Part shown: in pieces, positions 35,919-43,056 of the stretch
How positions within the stretch are numbered: the stretch's first letter is position 1
How the letters are laid out: each line of letters starts with the position of its first letter
Origin: Hydrogenophilaceae bacterium
Lineage (GTDB): Bacteria; Pseudomonadota; Gammaproteobacteria; Burkholderiales; Thiobacillaceae
NCBI GenBank assembly: GCA_024709485.1
Contig: JANJWO010000065.1
Span: forward strand, 1 to 64,000
Length of the DNA stretch: 64,000 nucleotides
Direction: 5' to 3'
Notes under the pieces: generated by a model
Seen by the model: the letters and a program-made list of their open reading frames with translations, nothing else
Told to the model about the DNA's origin: nothing
Database searches by the model: none
Made by a program: the position numbers and the translations under genes

Positions 35919-37219
35919 AGGACAGCCGCCTGCCGCCGGTTGCGCTCGCCTGGTTGACCTGGGGCCTGCTCGCCAGCCTGTACTTCGTCGGCTTCTTCCA
36001 GCGCGTCGCCCCGGCGGTGATGGTGGACGAGCTGATGCGCGACTTCAATATTGCCGCCACCCTGCTCGGCAACCTTTCCGCCATCTACTTCTATACCTAC
36101 GCCGCCATGCAGATTCCCAGCGGGCTGATGTCCGACGCCATCGGCCCGCGCCGCGTGGGCGCGCTGGCGGCCGTCGTCGCCGCGCTCGGCATCTTCCTGT
36201 TCGCGCAGGCCGACAGCCTGTGGCTTGCCTACCTCGGCCGCGGTTTGGTCGGCGCCTCGGTCGCCGTCGCCTTTGTCGCCTGCATGAAGCTCGCCGGCCA
36301 CTGGTTTCCGGCCAACCGCTTCGCCACCGTCACCGGCATCGCGCTGCTGATCGGCAACCTCGGCGGCATCCTCGCCGGCGTGCCGCTGTCCGAAGCCGTG
36401 GCCGGCATCGGCTGGCGCATGTCCATGCTGATCTGCGCCGCTGCCACGCTCTTGCTCGCCGGCATGGTCTGGCTATGGGTGCGCGACGATCCCGGCGAGC
36501 GCGGCTATGCCACCCACGCCCATCCTGAGGCCTTCAACGACATGAGTGCCTCGCGCAGCCTGAGGCTCGTCATCGCCCAGCGCGAGACCTGGCCGCTGTT
36601 CTTCGCCGGCGGCCTGATCGCCGCACCCGTGCTCACCTTCGCCGGTCTGTGGGGCGTGCCGTATCTCGTGCAGGTGCACGGCATGGAACGCAGCCAGGCG
36701 GCGGGCTACACCACCGCCATGCTGCTCGGCTTCGCCGTCGGCGGGCCGCTCCTGGGCGCGCTGTCCGACCGCATCGGCCGGCGCAAGCTGCCGTATCTCG
36801 GCGCCGCCCTCGTCAATGCGCTGGGTTGGGTGGTCTTCCTCTATTTCGCCGAACTGTCGCCCGCGCTGCGCGCCTTGCTGTTCGCGATCATCGGCTTTTC
36901 CGCCGGCTGCCTCATCATCGGCTTCGCCTTCGCGCGCGAGGTCAACCACCCCGGCGCATCCGGCACCGTGGCCGGCGTAGTCAACATGTCCGTGCTCGGC
37001 TTCGCTGCCCTCCAGCAAAGCGGCATGGGCTGGATACTCGACCGCAACTGGCGGGGCGTCATGCTGGAAGGCGCGCGCATCTATGATGCCGCCGCCTACC
37101 ACGCGGCATTTTTGTGGCTGGCGGTCAGCGCGTTAATTGGTGTGGCCAGCGTGGCGCTGACGCGGGAGACTTATTGTCGGTTGAGGTTTGGAACGAATAC
37201 TTGGAGTGACATGAAATGA
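35915..37219 (+). CDS. MFS transporter, probably for lactate or another carboxylate
   Basis: A 434-residue carrier with twelve hydrophobic helices and the MFS loop 2-3 motif in the form GLMSDAIGPRRVG and loop 8-9 motif GALSDRIGRRKLP. It resembles anion/carboxylate symporter-type MFS proteins. Its GTG start overlaps lutC by four bases, so it probably imports the substrate of LutABC in place of the usual LldP permease. The last 20 residues are encoded by noticeably more AT-rich sequence leading into the next island. Confidence 0.85.
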   Translation: MKDSRLPPVALAWLTWGLLASLYFVGFFQRVAPAVMVDELMRDFNIAATLLGNLSAIYFYTYAAMQIPSGLMSDAIGPRRVGALAAVVAALGIFLFAQADSLWLAYLGRGLVGASVAVAFVACMKLAGHWFPANRFATVTGIALLIGNLGGILAGVPLSEAVAGIGWRMSMLICAAATLLLAGMVWLWVRDDPGERGYATHAHPEAFNDMSASRSLRLVIAQRETWPLFFAGGLIAAPVLTFAGLWGVPYLVQVHGMERSQAAGYTTAMLLGFAVGGPLLGALSDRIGRRKLPYLGAALVNALGWVVFLYFAELSPALRALLFAIIGFSAGCLIIGFAFAREVNHPGASGTVAGVVNMSVLGFAALQQSGMGWILDRNWRGVMLEGARIYDAAAYHAAFLWLAVSALIGVASVALTRETYCRLRFGTNTWSDMK

Positions 37220-37848
37220 GTGCAGCGTCGAAATCTGATATTGGAACGGGCCAGCCTCTTCGCATCTACAAATGCAAGGAGAGCGAAGAATACGCTAAAC
37301 GGGTTATGGCTCTTGCGGACATTTTGTTTTCGATTAAATGCCTTATTCGCCTGAGAGATATGAACAGGTCGCCTGATGGGGATGATTTAGTTCGGGAGGC
37401 TCTGTGGAATTCAGCGATTGTTCGAGCATTTAGTATCTTTGAAAAACAGAAAAGAATAGATTTAAAAATTCTCGATGAACTGCCGGAGGGGGCGAAAGAT
37501 GCATATCGATTTTTTAAAAATTATCGGAACAAACACATTGCGCATAAGGCAAATCCATTCGACCAAATCAAGGCTGGAATATTCCTGAGTGAGCAAGAAT
37601 CGGGTAGAAAAGAGGTAATTGGGATCGGAAACCTTGCCATGCTTGACGCATCATTTAGTGACCTAGAAATGGTAGACAGCCTGGGTAGGTTCCTCGACGT
37701 ACTCAAGAATAAGATTCAGGATGAAATCGACCTATGGAGCGGGCAGATGTTTAAGGTCGCAAAAGATGATGACATCGAACGGCTCTATAAACTAACCGCC
37801 TTGCGTGTGGCTGTTCCTCAAAGCGGCTACTTGCATAAAGAGGCCTAG
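37216..37848 (+). CDS. HEPN-domain protein (AbiU2-like), putative toxin of a HEPN-MNT pair
   Basis: A 210-residue, mainly helical protein. It contains a HEPN ribonuclease signature R104-x5-H110 (YRNKHIAHKANPF) after a helix rich in aromatic residues (WNSAIVRAFSIFEKQKRID), which is the pattern of AbiU2-like HEPN proteins. Canonical HepT toxins have a tyrosine just after this motif (Rx4HxY) that is AMPylated by MntA; here the following residues are KAN, so that site is missing. The ATG overlaps the MFS stop (ATGA), and the next gene begins at the base after its stop. The base composition is strongly AT-rich relative to all neighbours, a sign of recent transfer. Confidence 0.75.
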   Translation: MSAASKSDIGTGQPLRIYKCKESEEYAKRVMALADILFSIKCLIRLRDMNRSPDGDDLVREALWNSAIVRAFSIFEKQKRIDLKILDELPEGAKDAYRFFKNYRNKHIAHKANPFDQIKAGIFLSEQESGRKEVIGIGNLAMLDASFSDLEMVDSLGRFLDVLKNKIQDEIDLWSGQMFKVAKDDDIERLYKLTALRVAVPQSGYLHKEA

Positions 37849-38241
37849 GTGGAATCTCATATCCGGGCGTTTATTGAAAATGTGGATGCACGGATCAAAG
37901 GATTGCAGTCGATTTGGCTCATTGGCTCTAGAGCCAATGATGGCGCGAATGAGAAATCTGACTGGGATTTTATCGCGTTCGGCTCCCAAGAGATTTTTGA
38001 TTGTCTTCAGGCTGCCAAAGAGCTCCATCGACCTGATGTGGATTTTCTTGTTGTAATAAATAACAACGACTTCAGATGTGCTTGGGGGGATAAAGACAAA
38101 ACCGGCTCTTTATCTTTGTGGGAATGGACGTCGATATCAGATACACAAGCCGAATACACCGAGGCCAAGTGGATTGAAAATGAAGAGGGAGGGAAAGTTG
38201 TCCTTCGACGTAGAAAAGCGATCCGTATTTGGCCATTTTGA
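37849..38241 (+). CDS. Minimal nucleotidyltransferase (MNT), partner of the HEPN protein
   Basis: A 130-residue protein with the nucleotidyltransferase signature GSRANDGANEKSDWDF: G26-S27 loop, then D38 and D40 as metal ligands, and D65 in RPDVDFLVV as the likely third acidic residue. MNT proteins such as MntA transfer AMP to a partner HEPN protein and silence it. The start is a GTG that follows the HEPN stop with no gap, so translation is coupled. The C-terminal third (EWTSISDTQAEYTEAKW) is not one I can match. Composition is AT-rich like the HEPN gene. Confidence 0.75.
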   Translation: MESHIRAFIENVDARIKGLQSIWLIGSRANDGANEKSDWDFIAFGSQEIFDCLQAAKELHRPDVDFLVVINNNDFRCAWGDKDKTGSLSLWEWTSISDTQAEYTEAKWIENEEGGKVVLRRRKAIRIWPF

Positions 38242-38294
38242 ATTAAAGGGACTAGGCTCGAATTCAATTTAAATAAACATGTAGGAGTGTTGCC

Positions 38295-38744
38295 ATGCCC
38301 ACCAATACCGTCCGTCTCCACCGCGTGCTGCGCGCCCCGCCCGAGCGGGTCTACCGCGCCTATCTCGATCCCGACGCCATGGTCAAATGGCTGCCGCCGC
38401 ACGGCTTTACCGGCAAGGTGCACGCGCTGGATGCGCGCGTGGGCGGCTCGTACAAAATGTCGTTCACCAATCTCGCCACCGGCCAGACGCACAGCTTCGG
38501 CGGCAAGTATGTGGAACTGGTGCCGAACGAACGCATCCGCATCACCGACAGTTTCGACGACCCCAGCCTGCCGGGGGAGATGCTGACCACGGTCACGTTG
38601 AAGGCGGTGTCCTGCGGCACCGATTTCAGCGTGGTGCAGGAGGGCATTCCCGAGGCGATTCCGGCCGAGGCCTGCTATCTCGGCTGGCAGGAATCTCTGA
38701 CTTTGCTGGCGCTGCTGGTCGAGGCCGAGGTCAAGGGCGAATAA
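38295..38744 (+). CDS. SRPBCC/AHSA1 family protein
   Basis: A 149-residue START-like protein. The opening VRLHRVLRAPPERVYRAYLD and the central GGKYVELVPNERIRITDSFD are standard for activator-of-Hsp90-homologue-1 (AHSA1) proteins. It probably binds a small hydrophobic ligand; no specific role known. The ATG follows TAGGAGTGTTGCC. GC-rich chromosomal composition returns here, marking the right edge of the AT-rich island. Confidence 0.9.
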   Translation: MPTNTVRLHRVLRAPPERVYRAYLDPDAMVKWLPPHGFTGKVHALDARVGGSYKMSFTNLATGQTHSFGGKYVELVPNERIRITDSFDDPSLPGEMLTTVTLKAVSCGTDFSVVQEGIPEAIPAEACYLGWQESLTLLALLVEAEVKGE

Positions 38745-38745
38745 T

Positions 38746-39627
38746 TCAGCGCGGCCACAGGTAGGCGCCGGCGAGGCCGCACAGCAACAGGCCCAGGCCG
38801 AGCTTCAGCGCATTCTGCGGCACATGTTTTTGCGTGGCGGCGCCGAGGTACATGCCGGCGAGGCCGCCCAGGCCGAACAGGCTGCCGAGCAGCCAGTCGG
38901 GCTCGGCATGGCCGCCATCGGGTAGCGGCAGCACGGAATACACGATGACGCCGATGACCGAGGTGGCGAAGGTGCCGGCCAGCGCCGCGCCGGCCACGAT
39001 CGCCACCGGCAGGTGGAAGACGGCGATGCAGAAGGGCGCGATGATGGCGCCGCCGCCGATGCCGTAGGTGCCGCCGATGATGCCGACGATGAAGGAAAGC
39101 GCCAGCATGGCCGGCACCGAAAACCCGTAGGTGTGGCCGCCGAGCGTGAACTCCATGTGCCGCCAGTCATGGCGCGCGAGCTGCAGGGTGTCGCCGGGCG
39201 CGACTGCAGGGGTGGGCCTTTGTTTCGCCCACGGCGCGAAGCCTGACAGCAGCCGCCATGCGAGATAGAGCATGACCACGCCGACAAAAATTTTGAAGCG
39301 CGCGGCATCGGGCAGCACCAGGGTGCGCAGGTAGAAACCCGCCACCACGCCGGGCAGGGTGCCGAGAATGATGAGTTGCGCCAGCGGCCAGGCCATGCGG
39401 CCGTCGCGCAAGTAGCGCCACACGCCGCCGGGCGTGGCGTAGAGGTTGAACATGAGGTTGGTGGCCGAGGCCGAGGGGCCGGCGTAGCCCAGCACGCTCA
39501 TCTGGAAGGGCATCAGCAGGAAGGCGCCGGAGATGCCGACCATGGAGGTGAAGAAGGACACGATGAAGGCCGCCAGCGGCGGCAGCCACAGCCAGGTTTC
39601 GACGCCGGAAAGGGGGAAGTGCGTCAT
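38746..39627 (-). CDS. TauE/SafE family sulfite/sulfur-compound exporter
   Basis: A 293-residue membrane protein with about eight helices and the two-fold TauE repeats (FFTSMVGISGAFLLMPFQMS and FIVGIIGGTYGIGGGAIIAP). The family exports sulfite, sulfoacetate or similar anions. Its ATG overlaps the stop of the metallo-beta-lactamase-fold gene by one base, so the two are translated together. The cytochrome-like gene upstream is in the same orientation. Confidence 0.88.
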   Translation of the reverse strand: MTHFPLSGVETWLWLPPLAAFIVSFFTSMVGISGAFLLMPFQMSVLGYAGPSASATNLMFNLYATPGGVWRYLRDGRMAWPLAQLIILGTLPGVVAGFYLRTLVLPDAARFKIFVGVVMLYLAWRLLSGFAPWAKQRPTPAVAPGDTLQLARHDWRHMEFTLGGHTYGFSVPAMLALSFIVGIIGGTYGIGGGAIIAPFCIAVFHLPVAIVAGAALAGTFATSVIGVIVYSVLPLPDGGHAEPDWLLGSLFGLGGLAGMYLGAATQKHVPQNALKLGLGLLLCGLAGAYLWPR

Positions 39628-40550
39628 CAGCGGTTTTCCATCTCCAGGTAGACGCGGCTGGCGTTGCCGCCCTTGAGCTGTTCGAAATTGGCGAGATGGG
39701 ACCACTGCGACTGGTCGAGGCTGTCGATGGCTTCCTGCAGCCCGGTCATGTCGTCGACCGCCTTCTGCATGTGGTCGACCAGGTGGCGCAGGTAGTCGCG
39801 GCTTTCGCGCTGCGCCTTCTTCAGATCGCACACCGCGCCGTGTCCCGGCACGATGATTTTCGGGTTCAGCTTTTCCATTTCGGCGAACGAGGCGAGCCAG
39901 TCGCCGGCGTTGGAAAACGGCATCACGCCCAGCAGGCGGTCGACGTAGACCAGGTCGCCGGAGAACAGCAGTTTTTCTTTCGGCAGCCAGACCACGCTGT
40001 CGCCGGGGGTGTGCCCGCCGTGGAAGTGCAGCAGCCGGATTTCGCGCCCGCCCAGCTTCAAGACTTCCTTGTTGTCGAAGGTGCGCGTGGGCAGCACCGC
40101 TTCGGTGCCGGCGACCTTGTCCTTCAGTTCGCCGGCGAGGCCCTGCAGTTGCAGGGCGCCGCGCGCGTGCATGTCGGCGATGGCAGCCGCAGCACTGATG
40201 ATCTCGGCGCCCTGGGCCTTGAAGTAGCCGTTGCCCAGCCAGCGGTGGTCCTGGCCGCCGGTGTTGATGACGTACTTCACCGGCTGCTTCGTCACCTTGC
40301 GGATGGCGGCGTGGATCTGCTCGGCCACTTTCCAGGTGGCGCCGCTGTCCACCACGACGACGCCGGCATCAGTGACGATGAAGCCGGAGTTGGCGTTCAT
40401 GCCTTCATTGTCGTAGGTGCGCGCGCCGGTTTCACCGAGGTAGGCGTAGACCCCGGGCGACACGGCGCGGAAACTCATGTCGAGGGCCGCGGATGCGCCG
40501 GAGAACAGCGCAAGCGCCAGCAGCAGGGGGAAGGCGAACAGTCGTTTCAT
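39627..40550 (-). CDS. Metallo-beta-lactamase-fold hydrolase (SoxH-like) with altered metal site
   Basis: A 307-residue protein with a signal peptide (LLLALALFSGASA), so it acts in the periplasm. Later metal-site motifs are intact: HGGHTPGDS, LLFSGDLVY and VPGHGAV. The usual HxHxDH motif is replaced by NTGGQDH (96-102), leaving only D101 and H102. That predicts loss of one of the two zinc sites. Relatives include SoxH and quinoprotein-relay hydrolases; the coupled TauE exporter and nearby haem protein hint at sulfur chemistry, which is inference. Confidence 0.82.
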   Translation of the reverse strand: MKRLFAFPLLLALALFSGASAALDMSFRAVSPGVYAYLGETGARTYDNEGMNANSGFIVTDAGVVVVDSGATWKVAEQIHAAIRKVTKQPVKYVINTGGQDHRWLGNGYFKAQGAEIISAAAAIADMHARGALQLQGLAGELKDKVAGTEAVLPTRTFDNKEVLKLGGREIRLLHFHGGHTPGDSVVWLPKEKLLFSGDLVYVDRLLGVMPFSNAGDWLASFAEMEKLNPKIIVPGHGAVCDLKKAQRESRDYLRHLVDHMQKAVDDMTGLQEAIDSLDQSQWSHLANFEQLKGGNASRVYLEMENR

Positions 40551-40596
40551 GGGTCTGGGGTTCCGGATGCGGCGAGCAGGGGAATTCTGGTGAGGT

Positions 40597-41031
40597 TTAC
40601 TTCAACCGATAGCCCGCATGGCAGGCGACGCACTGCCGCGTGACTTCGCTCAGCGCGCGCAGGCTGGGCGCGGGGTCGCGGCTGACGCTGGCCTCCTGGG
40701 CGAGGACGGCGAAGCGGCTGGCCGCGCGATGCATGCCGGTGCCGATTTCCTGCATTTCCCTGGGCATGAAGCCGGCCATGTGGGCGGCGCCATGTGCGTC
40801 GAGCGAGCTCATGCCCAGGCGCTTCTCGGCGAGTTCGGCCGCGGCCTCGAACTTGCCGCTGCCCAGCGCCGCCTGGATTTCGTCGAGCGTGAAGAGGTGG
40901 TCGCGCATGTTGGCGAGCATGTGCGACTTCATCATGTCGGGCAGTTCAACGGCGTGGCGGCCGTCTTCGACGGCCTGGGCGGAAGTGCTGAGCAGGGGAA
41001 GGAAAACAAAGGGCAACAGGCGCAGTTTCAT
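40597..41031 (-). CDS. Periplasmic c-type haem protein (cytochrome c'-like)
   Basis: A 144-residue protein with a signal peptide (LLPFVFLPLLSTSAQA) and a single haem-attachment motif CVACH (134-138) at its very C-terminus, preceded by a helical domain. A C-terminal CXXCH after a helical bundle is the layout of class II (c'-type) cytochromes. The ATG at 41031 follows GGAGCCCTCT. It lies 46 bases upstream of the SoxH-like hydrolase gene and is probably its operon partner, perhaps as electron acceptor. Confidence 0.75.
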   Translation of the reverse strand: MKLRLLPFVFLPLLSTSAQAVEDGRHAVELPDMMKSHMLANMRDHLFTLDEIQAALGSGKFEAAAELAEKRLGMSSLDAHGAAHMAGFMPREMQEIGTGMHRAASRFAVLAQEASVSRDPAPSLRALSEVTRQCVACHAGYRLK

Positions 41032-41099
41032 AGAGGGCTCCATGGCAAAGCCGCCATGATGCATGGGGCAAGTCTTGCGTTCGCGTGACCGCAATCATA

Positions 41100-41295
41100 T
41101 CAGGGCAGGCCCTTCGCCAACTGCAGCTCGGCGCCGGCGCGCACCAGGCGGCCTTCTTTTTCCATCGCGGCCAGGGTGCGGTAGAGGGCTTCGTGGCTCA
41201 CGCCCAGCTCGCGCGCCTATTCGATGAGGGACTGGTCGAGGGCGAGCCTGCCGTGGTCGCCGCGGTCGACCAGGTAATGCACGCTGCGCACGCGT
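41100..41295 (-). pseudogene. Crp/Fnr-family regulator, C-terminal remnant
   Basis: Read on the minus strand, this stretch encodes the DNA-binding end of a Crp/Fnr-type regulator: ARELGVSHEALYRTLAAMEK, then EGRLVRAGAELQLAKGLP and a stop. An in-frame TAG at 41217-41219 interrupts it between LALDQSLIE and ARELG. The N-terminal effector domain is absent, cut off by the transposase remnant at about 41296. It is a dead gene. Confidence 0.75.
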
Positions 41296-41545
41296 ATGCG
41301 CCGCTTTACCCGCCTGACCAAAGGATTCAGCAAGAAGATCGAGAACTTGGAACACGCCGTCGCCCTGCATTTCATGTACTACAACTTCGGACGCCTCCAC
41401 AAAACCCTGCGCCTTACCCCTGCAATGCAGTCCGGGATTGCCGACCACGTTTGGAGCCTGGAAGAGATTGCCGGGCTGGTGAAGGAGGAAGCGCCGAAGA
41501 AGCGCGGTCCCTACAAAAAGAAAAATTCAAACTGAGACACTACCC
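41296..41545 (+). mobile_element. DDE transposase C-terminal remnant (IS1-like)
   Basis: Seventy-nine codons encode the end of a transposase of a common DDE type (RRFTRLTKGFSKKIENLEHA, then VALHFMYYNFGRLHKTLRLT, and a basic tail RGPYKKKNSN). There is no catalytic N-terminal part. The sequence CTGAGACACTACC just after the stop may be the remaining inverted-repeat end. It separates two other gene fragments, so an IS insertion followed by deletion is the simplest history. Confidence 0.65.
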
Positions 41546-41613
41546 AGCCTCGCAACATGGTGCATATTTGGCGTGTCGTCGTCGACAACCAGCACAGAGG
41601 CCATGTCCGCCAT
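41546..41613 (-). pseudogene. Response regulator receiver domain, N-terminal remnant
   Basis: From an ATG at 41613 the minus strand encodes MADMASVLVVDDDTPN, the first strand and acidic pocket (DDD) of a CheY-type receiver domain. Similarity ends at about 41566, and the frame then runs into the transposase remnant and stops at 41527. The remaining receiver and output domains are gone. From 41614 to 41713 I see no further gene. Confidence 0.55.
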
Positions 41614-41713
41614 CTGCGTTCTCGACCTATTCCGTCCGCCTTTGTGCCGGAACAAGTATGGCTATAGTGCGCTTGCCATGCTGGGGCAGCAAGGGGCGGA
41701 TGATTCTTCTGCC

Positions 41714-42418
41714 TCAGGCGCGCGTGGACTGCGCGGCGAGGTTGCCGGTGGTCGCTGTCTGCGCGGCAGCCGGCTCGTCACGCATGGCCAGTTCGTAGAT
41801 GCGCTGCAGATCTTCTTCGCAGATGTCGACGAAGGTGTCGATCTGTGACAGCGCATAGACCAGGCGGCTGTGCGGGATCATCGCCTTTTCTGATTTCGGG
41901 GACTTGCGTTTGGCCAGGGCGTAAGGATAGCGGCGCCAGGGGAAGGGATAGTTGAAGGCGATGGCCACGGCCAGAATGACGATTGCGTTCAGCATGATCG
42001 GCAGCAAGAAGGCGTAACCCATGGCATGCACGGTGGTCCCGCCCAGGACCGCACCCAGCGCGGTGGCGCCGCCCGGCGCGTGCAGGCAGCGCAGGCTGTA
42101 CATCGCAGTGATGGAGAGCCCGACGGCGAAAGCTGCGGCCAGCATGAGGTCATGGCCCAGCCACTGCACGCAGGCGACGCCGATCAGCGCCGACACCAGG
42201 TGGCCGCCGAACACCGCCCAGGGCTGCGACATGGGGCCGTGGGGTGCGGCGAACAGCAATACGGCCGTAGAGCCCATCGAGGTGGCAACCAGCACGGCCG
42301 CGTGTCCGCCCAGTGCCTGAAAGCTGATCAACCAGACCAGGAGTATGCCGACCACTCCGCCCACGCCAGAAATCCAGTGCTCTCGTTCCGAGACCGAATA
42401 AGCCAGTTTGCGCACCAT
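41714..42418 (-). CDS. HPP family membrane protein
   Basis: A 234-residue protein with four or five membrane helices. The helix-loop blocks LFAAPHGPMSQPWAVFGGHL and RCLHAPGGATALGAVLGG identify the HPP family, some members of which are chloroplast nitrite transporters. A cytoplasmic tail of about 60 residues follows the last helix. The ATG at 42418 is preceded by GAGGGAAAATTTG. Upstream, a 13-base palindrome (TACTTATTAAGTA, 42442-42454) lies in AT-rich sequence and may be an operator. Confidence 0.85.
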   Translation of the reverse strand: MVRKLAYSVSEREHWISGVGGVVGILLVWLISFQALGGHAAVLVATSMGSTAVLLFAAPHGPMSQPWAVFGGHLVSALIGVACVQWLGHDLMLAAAFAVGLSITAMYSLRCLHAPGGATALGAVLGGTTVHAMGYAFLLPIMLNAIVILAVAIAFNYPFPWRRYPYALAKRKSPKSEKAMIPHSRLVYALSQIDTFVDICEEDLQRIYELAMRDEPAAAQTATTGNLAAQSTRA

Positions 42419-42499
42419 CAAATTTTCCCTCTATTAAACTATACTTATTAAGTAATATTTAAGGCCCTGCAAGGCTCTCGGGCCCTTTATCCAAGGCAC

Positions 42500-42532
42500 A
42501 AAAAACTCCAGCAGGCAGGTTCTGCCTGCTGG
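42500..42532 (-). terminator. Rho-independent terminator of the DsrC-like gene
   Basis: An 11-base perfect stem (42508-42518 with 42522-42532, core CAGCAGGCAG/CTGCCTGCTG) and a 3-base loop, followed on the minus strand by a run of T (42500-42505 read as A on the plus strand). It lies about 60 bases after the stop of the DsrC-like gene. Confidence 0.85.
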
Positions 42533-42590
42533 GCTAGCTAAACAAGACAAAATCGGACTACTGGTTGCTTATTTTTCTTCCGTCAGCCAA

Positions 42591-42929
42591 TCAGCCCGTG
42601 CTCCAGGCGCGGGGGCGCTTCATGCCGGCGATCTTGCAAGCCTGCTTCACGTACCCGTAGGGAAACAGTTCGAACAACCGCTTGTGCGCTTCCTTGCCGA
42701 TGCGCCCTTCCAGATGCTTGATGACGAAGCGGGCGTCGGCGGCAACCTGGTGCTCCTCATAGTAAGAGCGCATGAAGCGAATGACGTCCCAGTACTCGTC
42801 GTTCAATTTGATATTTTCTTCCTCGGCCAGAACCTTGGCAACCTCTTCGTTCCAGTCGTTCGGCTCGATCAGATAACCTTCGCCGTCGCGTTCGGGCATC
42901 AGGGTGCTCACGGAGGTGGGGGCGTTCAT
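42591..42929 (-). CDS. DsrC/TusE family sulfur-relay protein, one-cysteine variant
   Basis: A 112-residue protein of the DsrC/TusE superfamily (YLIEPNDWNEEVAKVLAEEE; LNDEYWDVIRFMRSYYEEH; LFPYGYVKQACKIAGM). True DsrC has two cysteines on its C-terminal arm; TusE keeps the last one. Here C98 occupies the first position, while the second position (109) is tryptophan in RPRAWSTG. The protein therefore cannot form the DsrC trisulfide bridge or act as TusE in the usual way, and may be a regulatory homologue of the RspA kind. It is divergent from a LysR regulator. Confidence 0.85.
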   Translation of the reverse strand: MNAPTSVSTLMPERDGEGYLIEPNDWNEEVAKVLAEEENIKLNDEYWDVIRFMRSYYEEHQVAADARFVIKHLEGRIGKEAHKRLFELFPYGYVKQACKIAGMKRPRAWSTG

Positions 42930-43006
42930 CGGAATCTCCTTATATACGGGTTGAGCAAAGTCTACCCCCCGAAATACTATTTGAAAAACGATAAATTTTG
43001 CTATTT

Positions 43007-43029
43007 AATATCGATTAAATCGATATTAG
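43007..43029. promoter_or_regulatory. 23-base palindrome between the DsrC-like gene and lysR
   Basis: TAATATCGATT (43007-43017) and its near-perfect inverse ending ATCGATATTA (to 43029) form a 23-base palindrome that breaks only at the centre. It contains a T-N11-A core as in LysR-type operators and lies 28 bases upstream of the LysR ATG and about 80 bases upstream of the DsrC-like gene, so it may control both. Confidence 0.6.
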
Positions 43030-43056
43030 TCGGCATCACCCGCCGGAATTGCAAAA

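Noticed and set aside
41296..41535. The 79-codon frame as an intact small gene
   Set aside because: It matches only the C-terminal end of a transposase and has no ribosome site, so it is listed as a mobile-element remnant.
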